DNA from: DASPKT01 sp035626475
GTDB lineage: Bacteria; Pseudomonadota; Alphaproteobacteria; Azospirillales; Azospirillaceae
Length of the DNA stretch: 64,000 bases
Direction: 5' to 3'
Assembly: GCA_035626475.1 (NCBI GenBank)
Contig: DASPNP010000071.1
Span: forward strand, 1 to 64,000
Shown one piece after another: positions 47,138 to 56,044 of the stretch. The stretch's first letter is position 1. The number at the start of each line of letters is the position of its first letter. The translations under genes were made by a program, and so were the position numbers. Under the pieces are notes generated by a model that did no database searches, was not told the origin of the DNA, and worked only from the letters and a program-made list of their open reading frames with translations.

Positions 47138-48463
47138 ATGAACATCGAGCAGACCTTCAAGAATGCCGCCGCCCTGCAGGAGGCCGGGCGCTGGGCCGAG
47201 GCGGAGGCGCAGTACCTGCTGGTGGCCAAGCAGCTGCCCAACGCCGCGGCGGTCCATTGGAACCTGGCCGTCGTGCGCAAGCAGCAGGGCAAGTGGGCGC
47301 CGGCGCTGGAGAGCTACCGCAAGGCGGCCAAGCTGGACCCGACCACGCGCGGCGCCGACTTCAGCATCGGGCTGTGCCTGCAGGCGCTGGGGCGGATGGA
47401 AGAGGCGGCCGCCGCCTTCACCCGCGCCGCCCAGGTGGAGCCGGACGACCCGGTCGCCCGATACAATCTGTCCGCCGCGCTGCGCGAGCTGGGCCGGGGC
47501 CGCGAGGCGCTGGCCCACAGCCGCGCCGTGACCGAGCTGGCGCCCGATTTCGACGAGGGCTGGCTGCAGCTGGACAAGCTGCGCGCGACGCTGCTGCCGC
47601 ACTGGCACCTGCCGATGATGAACGACGCGCCGCGCAACGCGGCCTACCAGGCGGCGATCGAGGCGGTGGTGAAGCCCGGCGACCTGGTGCTTGAGATCGG
47701 CACCGGTTCCGGCCTGCTGGCGATGATGGCGGCGCGGGCCGGCGCGCGGCACGTGGTCACCTGCGAGGGCGACCCGATGATCGCCGAGACGGCGCGCCGC
47801 ATCATCGCCGCCAACGGCTATGCCGACCGCGTCACGGTGCTGAACAAGTTCTCCACCGACCTGGATATCGGCCCCGACCTGCCGGAGCGGGCCGACGTGC
47901 TGCTGTCGGAGATCCTGTCCAGCGACCTTCTGTCGGAGCGGGTGATCCCCGCCGTGGCGGACGCGCGCGCGCGGCTGCTGAAGCCCGACGCGCGGCTGAT
48001 CCCCGAGCAAGCCGGCGTGCGCGCGGCGCTGGCCGGGGGAGAGCATCTGGAGAAGAACTTCTTCGTGGGCGAGGTCTGCGGCTTCGACCTCTCGCCCTTC
48101 ACGGCGCTGTCGCCGCGCATGGGCAGGTTCGACTGGAAGAACGTCGCCTTCGACGTGCTGTCCCCGACCTTCGAGCCGTTCCGCGTCGACTTCACCGGCT
48201 CCCTGCCAACCGGGCCGGAGCGGACGACCCTGACCGTCCCGGTCACCCGCACCGGCCGCTGCGCCGGCGCGCTCCAGTGGATCTGGCTCAAGCTGGCGGA
48301 TGGCGTGGAGTTCGAGAACCGCCCCGACGACCCTAACCCCGCCTCCGGCTGGCAGGTCGGCGTCTACCTGCCGGACGCGCCCTTCGAGGTGCAGGAGGGC
48401 GCTACCGTCGAGGTCCGCGCCTTCCACGACCTGCACAATGTGCGGCTGGGGTTCCGGGGCTAA
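47138..48463 (+). CDS. TPR protein with PRMT-like methyltransferase domain
   Basis: A 441-residue protein. Residues 1-140 hold four TPR helices (e.g. ALQEAGRWAEAEAQYLLVAK, LGRMEEAAAAFTRAAQVEP). A class I SAM-methyltransferase follows. HWHLPMMNDAPRN (155-167) resembles the PRMT7/9 entry motif, VLEIGTGSGLLAM (184-196) is motif I with acidic E210, and SEILSSDLLSE (E258 and E267) matches the double-E arginine pocket of PRMTs. A beta-barrel-like C-terminal half with ALQWIWLKLADG follows. TPR plus PRMT is the architecture of eukaryotic PRMT9. Arginine methylation is an inference from the motifs. No signal peptide is seen. Confidence 0.85.
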   Translation: MNIEQTFKNAAALQEAGRWAEAEAQYLLVAKQLPNAAAVHWNLAVVRKQQGKWAPALESYRKAAKLDPTTRGADFSIGLCLQALGRMEEAAAAFTRAAQVEPDDPVARYNLSAALRELGRGREALAHSRAVTELAPDFDEGWLQLDKLRATLLPHWHLPMMNDAPRNAAYQAAIEAVVKPGDLVLEIGTGSGLLAMMAARAGARHVVTCEGDPMIAETARRIIAANGYADRVTVLNKFSTDLDIGPDLPERADVLLSEILSSDLLSERVIPAVADARARLLKPDARLIPEQAGVRAALAGGEHLEKNFFVGEVCGFDLSPFTALSPRMGRFDWKNVAFDVLSPTFEPFRVDFTGSLPTGPERTTLTVPVTRTGRCAGALQWIWLKLADGVEFENRPDDPNPASGWQVGVYLPDAPFEVQEGATVEVRAFHDLHNVRLGFRG

Positions 48464-48507
48464 CAATCTCCGGGATCGTTGCGTTGCCGGTTCGGTTCTT
48501 CTCTCCG

Positions 48508-48791
48508 CGTCATCCCGGCGCAGGCCGGGACCCAGGGGTTGCAGCTATGGGTGCTTGATGAAGCGGAGCGGCTGGGACGTGGTGCGTCCTTCGACAAGCT
48601 CAGGATGAGGAACGGGAGATGCCAGGCACTCCCGTTTTCACCCGCACAAGCTCGGCCGGGAGCAGCAATAATCCCCTCATCCTGAGCTTGTCGAAGGACG
48701 CACCCGAGCAACGCTGCCAAATCAAAAACCCAAGCCGCATCCGCCGCATCCCGCTGCAACCCCTGTGCCCCGGCTTACGCCGGGGTGACGG
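48508..48791. repeat. Composite nested inverted repeat, copy B
   Basis: This 284-base element has the same nested layout as A. Outer left is GTCATCCCGGCGCAGGCCGG continuing to GGGGTTGCAGC at 48546; outer right is from GCTGCAACCCCTGTGCC at 48753 to GGGGTGACGG. The inner pair is GTGCGTCCTTCGACAAGCTC (48582) and GAGCTTGTCGAAGGACGCAC (about 48685). Its left inner half is nearly identical, over about 45 bases, to copy D. It fills the 365-base gap between the PRMT-like gene and the SCP2 gene. Confidence 0.88.
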
Positions 48792-48828
48792 TTTGGAGGG
48801 CCGCAAACGGAGTCGGTCAACCCGCCCC

Positions 48829-49131
48829 TCAATCCTCCATCATGCCGGCGAGCTTCAGCGCCACGCCCATGTTGCCCTGGACCTTCAGCTTGCCTGTCGT
48901 GAAGGCCCAGGTCGGGTTCAGGTCGCCGCGGCTGAGCTTCACGAAATCGTCCAGGCTGATCTTCAGCGTAGTGTCGGCCTCGCCGGCATCGCGGCTGACC
49001 TTGGGCATGCCCGACTTGGCGTCCAGGAACAGGCTGCCCTGGTCGCCGAAGTCGAAGCGCACCTTGGCGCCGAGGCCCGCGAAGTTCGCCGCCTTGGCCT
49101 TCATCTCCGTCTCGATCTGATCGATGCTCAT
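48829..49131 (-). CDS. SCP2 sterol-binding domain protein
   Basis: A 100-residue SCP2-domain protein. The lipid-binding fold shows AKVRFDFGDQGSLFLDAK, then ADTTLKISLDDFVKLSRGDL and the C-terminal KVQGNMGVALKLAGMMED. Such domains bind hydrophobic ligands including acyl-CoAs. It is about 180 bases downstream of the pccB stop, on the same strand but with repeat C between, so joint transcription is uncertain. Confidence 0.9.
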   Translation of the reverse strand: MSIDQIETEMKAKAANFAGLGAKVRFDFGDQGSLFLDAKSGMPKVSRDAGEADTTLKISLDDFVKLSRGDLNPTWAFTTGKLKVQGNMGVALKLAGMMED

Positions 49132-49185
49132 GGTCGGCGCCCTTCCGTTTACGTAATGGTCAAGTCAGGATCGAACATGGGCCGT

Positions 49186-49298
49186 GGTGCGGCCTTCGAC
49201 AAGCTCAGGCTGAGGGGCGGGAGAGATGCTCCCGATGGCTCCAGGAGTGCCTGGAACCAACCCTCCTCATGCTGAGCTCGGTCAGAAGCACGCACCAC
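49186..49298. repeat. Nested inverted repeat, inner pair only, copy C (degenerate)
   Basis: Left arm GGTGCGGCCTTCGACAAGCT and right arm GAGCTCGGTCAGAAGCACGC are diverged versions of the inner pair of copies A, B and D. The outer pair is missing. It separates the SCP2 gene from the pccB stop at 49309. Confidence 0.75.
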
Positions 49299-49308
49299 GC
49301 CCGAGCCC

Positions 49309-50841
<1,533 letters not shown>

Positions 50842-50937
50842 CGCCGCGGAACCCCTCGGATGAATGGACCGGCCGGGACGGCCGACGGATGCACATAGCA
50901 CCGCCGCACGCCCCTGCCAACATGGGTGGAGATAAGC

Positions 50938-51636
50938 TCAGGCGGCCTTCAGCAGGGCCAGGAAGCGGCCGGTCGCCTCAAGGTCGGCGCGCAACGAGGC
51001 GCGGCGCGCGGTGGCCTCGGCGTCCTCGCCCCATCTCTCGATCTGGAAGCTGGCATCCAGCTCCGCCAGGTCGAAGGCCGTTCCGGCATCGATACGATCC
51101 TCGAACAGCGCCAGCGCCAGCACGATGGAGCCGCACAGCGCCGTGGCGTTCTGCACGCCCGTCAACTGCCAGGTGTCCAGATCGTCCAGCGCCCCGCGCA
51201 GCGCCTTCAAACTGTCCTCGGGCTGGGCCTTGTGGACGATGCCGCTTGTCGCGTGCAGCAGCGCGTCGTAGCGCAGCGCCGCCCAATCCAGCAGGGGCTG
51301 CCACTCCCGAGCCTGACGCTCATGAAGCTCGCGCGGATGATCGGCGCGGTAGCAGAGCAAATCGCTGGCGCCGTAGGCCGCGACGCCTTCCAGGATCGCT
51401 TGGCGCTGCGGCCCGACCCGGTCCAGCGCCGTGCTGGCCAGCTGCATCATCGGCATGTCCTGCGGCTTCACCTCGTCGGCCTGGGCATCCCATTCCGCCG
51501 CGATCGCCCCGGCCAGCGCCCGGCTGGGCAGCACCAGAGGCAGCTTCGCCGGCGTCGGCAGCGGCCGCCCGTCCAGTGTCACGCCCCAGCCGCCCTCGAC
51601 CTCCGCCACCGCGACCTGCTTGTAGACCCGCTTCAT
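50938..51636 (-). CDS. ATP12-family F1-ATPase assembly chaperone
   Basis: A 232-residue chaperone of the ATP12 family, which in mitochondria helps assemble F1 alpha subunits. The start MKRVYKQVAVAEVEGGWGVT, then DGRPLPTPAKLPLVLPSRAL, AAEWDAQADEVKPQDMPMMQ and RADHPRELHERQAREWQPLL are canonical for alphaproteobacterial members. Its ATG at 51636 overlaps the TGA of the HAD phosphatase gene by ATGA, so the two are coupled. The linkage of HAD and ATP12 downstream of an RluA gene is familiar in this class. Confidence 0.92.
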   Translation of the reverse strand: MKRVYKQVAVAEVEGGWGVTLDGRPLPTPAKLPLVLPSRALAGAIAAEWDAQADEVKPQDMPMMQLASTALDRVGPQRQAILEGVAAYGASDLLCYRADHPRELHERQAREWQPLLDWAALRYDALLHATSGIVHKAQPEDSLKALRGALDDLDTWQLTGVQNATALCGSIVLALALFEDRIDAGTAFDLAELDASFQIERWGEDAEATARRASLRADLEATGRFLALLKAA

Positions 51637-52301
51637 TCCCTGCCTCCGGCCAGCGCGATCACCGCGTCCGGCACCTCCTCGTAACGCTCGCACAGTCTAG
51701 CGGCCCCGCTGGCCGTGAGTTCTGCGGGTTCGTGGTAGCCCCAGGAAACCCCGACCGCCCTCACCCGGGCGTTGGCCGCCATCTGCATGTCGAATGTGGT
51801 GTCGCCGATCACGACCGTGCCCGCCCGCTCGACCCCCGCCTCCGCCATGGCGCGGAACACCATCTCCGGATGCGGCTTGCCCGGAGCGATGTCGCTGGTC
51901 TGCAGCGTCACGAAGCGGCGGAGCAACCCGTGATGCTCCAGCACCGCCAGCAGCCCGCGCCGCGACTTGCCGGTGGCGACGCCCAGCAGGAACCCGGCCT
52001 CCTCCAGCCGGTCCAGCGCCGCGACCGCGCCGTCATAGAGCGGCTCGGCATAGGCGCCGGCCTCCCGGTTGGCGCGGAACACCGCCTTGTAGGCGTCGGA
52101 CAGCGCCACGTGCCGCGCCGGGTCCAGCCCGGGCGCCAGCCGCGCCACCCCCTCCACCAGCGGCAGCCCGACCACCCGCCGCACCGCGTTCGGGTCCGGC
52201 CGCGCCAACCCCGCCCCGTCGAAGGCGGCGTTCATGGCCGCGACGATGGCATGCTGCCCGTCCACCAGCGTCCCGTCGCAGTCGAAGAGGGCGAGTTTCA
52301 C
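51633..52301 (-). CDS. HAD-superfamily IA hydrolase (phosphoglycolate-phosphatase-like)
   Basis: A 222-residue hydrolase with the DxDGTL motif (FDCDGTLVDG; Asp7 nucleophile, Asp9), a Thr in GVATGKSRRGL and the metal-binding GDTTFDMQMAANA near the end. The start is GTG at 52301 with AAGGA upstream; the frame to 52451 only adds a leader. HAD-IA members dephosphorylate small metabolites. It is followed by ATP12 in an ATGA overlap. The divergent toxin gene starts 119 bases away. Confidence 0.9.
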   Translation of the reverse strand: MKLALFDCDGTLVDGQHAIVAAMNAAFDGAGLARPDPNAVRRVVGLPLVEGVARLAPGLDPARHVALSDAYKAVFRANREAGAYAEPLYDGAVAALDRLEEAGFLLGVATGKSRRGLLAVLEHHGLLRRFVTLQTSDIAPGKPHPEMVFRAMAEAGVERAGTVVIGDTTFDMQMAANARVRAVGVSWGYHEPAELTASGAARLCERYEEVPDAVIALAGGRE

Positions 52302-52394
52302 CGAGGCGTCCTTGGCATGTCCTGTGCGCGCGTGTTTAGCACGGTCAGCGTTGGATGCCACGCGAAGAGGACTGGGCCGGCATCTTGTCGTCGC

Positions 52395-52410
52395 GTACCA
52401 CATACGGTAC
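52395..52410. promoter_or_regulatory. Inverted repeat GTACC-N6-GGTAC, putative toxin-antitoxin operator
   Basis: The perfect five-base arms are separated by six bases and end ten bases before the toxin start at 52420. The position and symmetry fit autoregulation by the XRE antitoxin downstream, as in known higBA-like operons. Confidence 0.5.
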
Positions 52411-52419
52411 ATTACGCCC

Positions 52420-52791
52420 GTGTCGCCCTCGCCCGCCCTGAAGCGGATCACCGCCCGGTTCTACCGTACGGCCGCCGGCAATCAGCCGGTCCGGGATTGG
52501 CTCATCGCGCTGGCGGCGGCTGACCGGAAAGTGGTCGGAGCGGACATCGCCGAGGTGGAGTTCGCCTGGCCCATTGGCAAGCCGGTCTGCTCCCCGCTCG
52601 GCCAGGGACTCTACGAGGTGCGGTCCACCATCCGGAACGGGAAGGTGGAAGCCCGCATTATCTTCGGGATAGACGGCGACACGATGGTCTTGCTGCATGG
52701 GCATGAGAAAAAGCCGTCGCAGCAGTCCCACGAGATCGCGGTCGCCCGCGACCGATGGCGCGACTATCAGGCGGCGGGAAGAGGAGTTTGA
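52420..52791 (+). CDS. HigB/RelE-type toxin
   Basis: A 123-residue RelE-fold toxin of the HigB2/Gp49 branch. The middle shows ITARFYRTAAGNQPVRDWL, then KPVCSPLGQGLYEVRS, and VLLHGHEKKPSQQSHEIAVA, where Lys, Glu and Arg are the typical active residues. Known members cleave mRNA at the ribosome. The start is a GTG at 52420; the open frame extends to 52234 but overlaps the promoter region of the HAD gene. The antitoxin starts two bases after the stop. The order toxin-first is typical of this type. Confidence 0.85.
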   Translation: MSPSPALKRITARFYRTAAGNQPVRDWLIALAAADRKVVGADIAEVEFAWPIGKPVCSPLGQGLYEVRSTIRNGKVEARIIFGIDGDTMVLLHGHEKKPSQQSHEIAVARDRWRDYQAAGRGV

Positions 52792-52793
52792 CC

Positions 52794-53087
52794 ATGGACG
52801 AGAACCCGCGGCTCGGCGGAACGCTTGAAGACCTGCTCGCCGAAGAGGGCATCCGCGACGAGGTCTATGACGAGGCCGTGAAGCGGGTCATCGCCTGGCA
52901 GTTCGAGCAGGCGATGCAGGCCGACGGCGTCGCCAAGGCGGCCCTCGCCAAGGCCATGGGCACCAGCCGCACGCAGGTGGACCGCATCCTCGACCCGGAG
53001 AACGTGGCGGTTTCGCTGGAGACGCTGGACCGCGCCGCCCGCGCCCTGGGCAAGCGCCTGCGCATCACGCTGGAGGACGCGGCCTAA
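52794..53087 (+). CDS. XRE-family antitoxin
   Basis: A 97-residue antitoxin. The N half (VYDEAVKRVIAWQFEQAMQA) is helical, and the C half is a helix-turn-helix domain (VAKAALAKAMGTSRTQVDRI, then VSLETLDRAARALGKRL). The ATG at 52794 is preceded by AGAGGAG; an in-frame start at 52755 overlaps the toxin and is less likely. It is the partner of the upstream HigB-type toxin. Its stop overlaps by four bases the stop of the convergent isomerase gene. Confidence 0.88.
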   Translation: MDENPRLGGTLEDLLAEEGIRDEVYDEAVKRVIAWQFEQAMQADGVAKAALAKAMGTSRTQVDRILDPENVAVSLETLDRAARALGKRLRITLEDAA

Positions 53088-53671
53088 CCGGCCAGCGCCT
53101 CCTCCACCCAGCCCAGCCGGTCCTGGCCGAACCACATCTCCCCGCCGATGAAGAAGGTCGGCACGCCGAAGACGCCGAGGGCCACGGCCGCGTCGGTGGC
53201 GGCGCGCAGGGCCTGCTTCACCTCGGGCGACTGGGCCTGTGCCATCAGGGCGTCCGGGTCGAAGCCAGCGGCGGACAGCACATCGGCCAGGATGTCGGGG
53301 TCGTTCATGTCCAGGCCCCGGCCGAACATGCCGCCATAGATCGCGTCGCCATACTCCACCAGCCGCCCGGCCCTCTCCGCCGCCACCGCGCCGCGCATCA
53401 GCGGCAGCCCGTCCAGCGGGAAGCGCTGGGGCCAGACCAGCGGCACGCCGTAGCGGGCGGCGTGGCGGTCCATGTCCAGGCGGAACCAGCGGCCCTTGGC
53501 CTCCAGCGTCACGGGCGAGGCGTTGCCGACGCTCTTGAAGATGCCGCCCAGCAGCACCGGCCGGTAGTCGATCTCCGCCCCCGTCCGCGCCGCCAGCGCC
53601 GGCAGCTGGGTCCAGGCCAGATAGGCGGCCGGGCTCGCCAGGTCGAACAGGAACTCGACGCGCCGCGTCAT
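53084..53671 (-). CDS. 2-hydroxychromene-2-carboxylate isomerase (DsbA-like GST kappa fold)
   Basis: A 195-residue protein of the HCCA isomerase/kappa-GST family. The start VEFLFDLASPAAYLAW holds the Ser used to activate glutathione, and GVFGVPTFFIGGEMWFGQDR carries the cis-Pro loop. The family includes isomerases of naphthalene degradation, but many genomes have paralogues of unknown substrate. It lies five bases downstream of the RluA gene on the same strand and may be co-transcribed with it. Confidence 0.9.
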   Translation of the reverse strand: MTRRVEFLFDLASPAAYLAWTQLPALAARTGAEIDYRPVLLGGIFKSVGNASPVTLEAKGRWFRLDMDRHAARYGVPLVWPQRFPLDGLPLMRGAVAAERAGRLVEYGDAIYGGMFGRGLDMNDPDILADVLSAAGFDPDALMAQAQSPEVKQALRAATDAAVALGVFGVPTFFIGGEMWFGQDRLGWVEEALAG

Positions 53672-53678
53672 CGCCGCC

Positions 53679-54674
53679 TCACTGCCCCGCGAAGGGGTCG
53701 CCGTCGTCGTTCGGGCTGAAGCCGAAATAGCTCCAGGTCTGGGCCATGTGCGGCGGCAGCGGCGCCGTCACGTCGACGGTGCCGCCGCGCGGATGCGGGA
53801 TGATGATGCGGCGGGCATGCAGGTGCAGCTGGCGCGCCAGCTCCGCCCCGCCGGCCAGGAACGCCTCCTGGCCCGCATATTTCCCATCGCCCAGGATCGG
53901 CGTGCCGATCAGCTCCATATGGACGCGCAGCTGGTGGGTGCGCCCGGTCAGCGGCCATAGGGCGACGAAGGCCGCCTTCTTATGGACCTGCTCAACCACC
54001 TGGTAGAGCGTCACCGCCGAGGCGCCGTCGGTCTCGTTCACCGCCATGCGCTCGCCGCCGGTGCCGGGCTCCTTGCCGATCGGCGCGTTGATCTTGCCCT
54101 GGTGCGGCTTCGGCACGCCCACCGTCGCCGCCCAATAGTATTTGCGGGCGTCGCGGGTGCGGAAGGCGGCCGTAAGCTTGGTCGCGGCGAAGGAGTTGCG
54201 CGCCAGCACCAGGCAGCCCGAGGTGTCGCGGTCCAGCCGGTGGACCAGCTTCGGCCGCTCGGCCGCGTCGAACGTCAGCGCGTCCAGCATCGCGTCCAGA
54301 TGCTTCACCTGGCCGGTGCCGCCCTGCACGGCGAGGCCCGCCGGCTTGTTGATGACGATCACGTCGGCGTCGCGGTGCAGCACCATGGCGCGCAGCTTGG
54401 CCGCCTCCTTCTCGGAGATGACCGGGGTTTTGGGCTTCGGCACGAAGTTGGGGTTCAGCGGCGCCTGCTCGGGCAACGGCGGCACGCGCACCACCTGCCC
54501 CGCCGCCAGCCGGTCGGATGCCTTCACCCGCCCGCCATCGACCCGCACCTGGCCGGTGCGCAGCAGCTTCTCCAGCTGGATGTGGGAGAGGCTCGGGAAG
54601 TGCCGCTTGAACCAGCGGTCCAGCCGCATCTCCGCCTCGTCCGCCTTGACCGTGCGGTTCTCGACCCTGCTCAT
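53679..54674 (-). CDS. rluC: RluA-family pseudouridine synthase, probable RluC
   Basis: A 331-residue rRNA modifying enzyme. An N-terminal S4 domain (LDRWFKRHFPSLSHIQLEKL) precedes the RluA catalytic domain with the Asp in KLVHRLDRDTSGCLVLARNS and LTGRTHQLRVHMELIGTPIL. The S4 domain and length fit RluC or RluD; RluC is the better guess by context, as alphaproteobacteria often have it with HAD and ATP12. Its ATG overlaps the crcB stop by ATGA. It modifies uridines in 23S rRNA helices. Confidence 0.9.
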   Translation of the reverse strand: MSRVENRTVKADEAEMRLDRWFKRHFPSLSHIQLEKLLRTGQVRVDGGRVKASDRLAAGQVVRVPPLPEQAPLNPNFVPKPKTPVISEKEAAKLRAMVLHRDADVIVINKPAGLAVQGGTGQVKHLDAMLDALTFDAAERPKLVHRLDRDTSGCLVLARNSFAATKLTAAFRTRDARKYYWAATVGVPKPHQGKINAPIGKEPGTGGERMAVNETDGASAVTLYQVVEQVHKKAAFVALWPLTGRTHQLRVHMELIGTPILGDGKYAGQEAFLAGGAELARQLHLHARRIIIPHPRGGTVDVTAPLPPHMAQTWSYFGFSPNDDGDPFAGQ

Positions 54675-55051
54675 CCAGCTACTGCCTTCATTACCATCAG
54701 CCCAAGGAACAGGCCGCCGACGCACAGGACCACCGACGCCAGCCCATACGCAAGCGCCAAGCCCGTATCCCCGCGCTGCAACAGCTGCGCGGCATCAGCT
54801 GAGAAGGTCGAGAAGGTGGTGAAGCCGCCCAGCACCCCCACCGTCAGCAGCGCCCTTATCTCGGGCGAGGGCGCCCACACCCGGCCCGCGGCCTCGACCA
54901 GCGCGCCCATGGCGACGGCACCCAGGACGTTCACCGCCAGCGTGCCCCAGGGAAAGCCGGTGCCGGCCAGCCTGCCCACCCACCCCATCATCAGGTAGCG
55001 GGCGACGGAGCCCACCGCTCCGCCCAGCGCCACCGCCAGGATCATCCTCAT
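54671..55051 (-). CDS. crcB: Fluoride channel CrcB/FluC
   Basis: A 126-residue dual-topology channel that exports fluoride. The start ILAVALGGAVGSVARYLMM, the GTLAVNVLGAVAMGAL segment with its conserved Asn, and VGVLGGFTTFSTFSADA, the fluoride-lining TFSTFS, are all present. Four membrane segments are seen. It overlaps the DUF429 gene upstream and rluC downstream by ATGA on both sides. No fluoride riboswitch was visible ahead of the DUF429 gene, where it would have to act. Confidence 0.93.
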   Translation of the reverse strand: MRMILAVALGGAVGSVARYLMMGWVGRLAGTGFPWGTLAVNVLGAVAMGALVEAAGRVWAPSPEIRALLTVGVLGGFTTFSTFSADAAQLLQRGDTGLALAYGLASVVLCVGGLFLGLMVMKAVAG

Positions 55052-55926
55052 GCCCCGACCCCGAAGATCCAGCCCTCGCGCCGGGCCATGGCCGGGTCCA
55101 TGGCGGCGGGCGCCCAGGAGCCCGGCAGCGCCGCTACGCACCGCAGCCCGGCGGCCGACACCAGCGCGTCGCCCAGATGGTCGTCGAACGTCTCGGGCAC
55201 CTCGGGCGACAGGGTGCAGCCCAGCGCCGCCACCGCCTCCTCGAGCGCCGCGCGGCCGGTGATCTTCCGGATGCCGGAGAGTGCGCGCTTGCGGAACAAC
55301 GTCGGAAAGATTTCCGTCACCATGGCGCGCCCCGTCGGGTCCTCCGCCGGCCAGACCGCTACCGACTCCCCCGCCGCCGCCTTGAGCCGACGCAGGGCCC
55401 GCATGCCGGCCAGCGACGCCTTGCCGACCTGCTTGGGCCCGGCGGCGAGGTTCAGCACCGACACCGGATTGCCGACGCCGAGCGACGCCGCCGCCAGTTC
55501 GGTCCGCCGCCGCTTGGTCGAGCCGTCGCCCCAATGGGCCGGCCGCGTGCCGCGCACCCAGAAGCTCGGCTCGAAGCGCGGGTCGGTCACGGCCGAACCG
55601 GCGGAGAGGTCCGGATCGCCGGAGGCCGCCTCCTCCACCAGCTCCCAGAGGCCGAAGAGGTCTTCGACATGCGGCACCCGGCCGTCGAGATAGCCGACTC
55701 CGGGCACCCAGGGCAGCGCGAAGGCGCAGTCGATGCCGGCCAGGAAGCGTTCGCCCGCGCGCAGCCGCCCCAGCAGCCAGTCCACCGCCTCCTCCCGCCG
55801 CCACCAGCGCTCGCGGGGGAAGACCGGGTGCACCACGCCGTCCGCGTCGGCGACGGCCACCGCCACGCCGCGTGCGGGATGGGCGCCGCTCCAGTCGATG
55901 CCGATGAAACTGTCGAAGTGCTGCAT
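55048..55926 (-). CDS. DUF429 family protein
   Basis: A 292-residue protein of the DUF429 family. The N-terminus FDSFIGIDWSGAHPARGVAV is an RNase-H-like fold start with the Asp seen in active homologues, and the GIDCAFALPWVPGVGYLD and DHLGDALVSAAGLRCV segments follow. The catalytic role is not established. It overlaps crcB by ATGA at its end, so DUF429, crcB and rluC form one tightly packed unit. The ATG at 55926 lies 118 bases from the divergent TPR gene. Confidence 0.85.
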   Translation of the reverse strand: MQHFDSFIGIDWSGAHPARGVAVAVADADGVVHPVFPRERWWRREEAVDWLLGRLRAGERFLAGIDCAFALPWVPGVGYLDGRVPHVEDLFGLWELVEEAASGDPDLSAGSAVTDPRFEPSFWVRGTRPAHWGDGSTKRRRTELAAASLGVGNPVSVLNLAAGPKQVGKASLAGMRALRRLKAAAGESVAVWPAEDPTGRAMVTEIFPTLFRKRALSGIRKITGRAALEEAVAALGCTLSPEVPETFDDHLGDALVSAAGLRCVAALPGSWAPAAMDPAMARREGWIFGVGA

Positions 55927-56044
55927 CGCCGGAGACTAGGGGGCGGCGGCGTCCCCGGTCAACGGATCGGGCCTGACCGGGCGGTGCTGGCTTGTCCCCA
56001 TCCGATTGAGGTACCTTGGCGGCCTGTTTCCTGGGGCGCGTACG

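Noticed and set aside
46137..48791. Repeats A and B as a CRISPR array or insertion sequence
   Set aside because: Spacing is irregular, arms are inverted rather than direct, and no transposase or cas gene is present.
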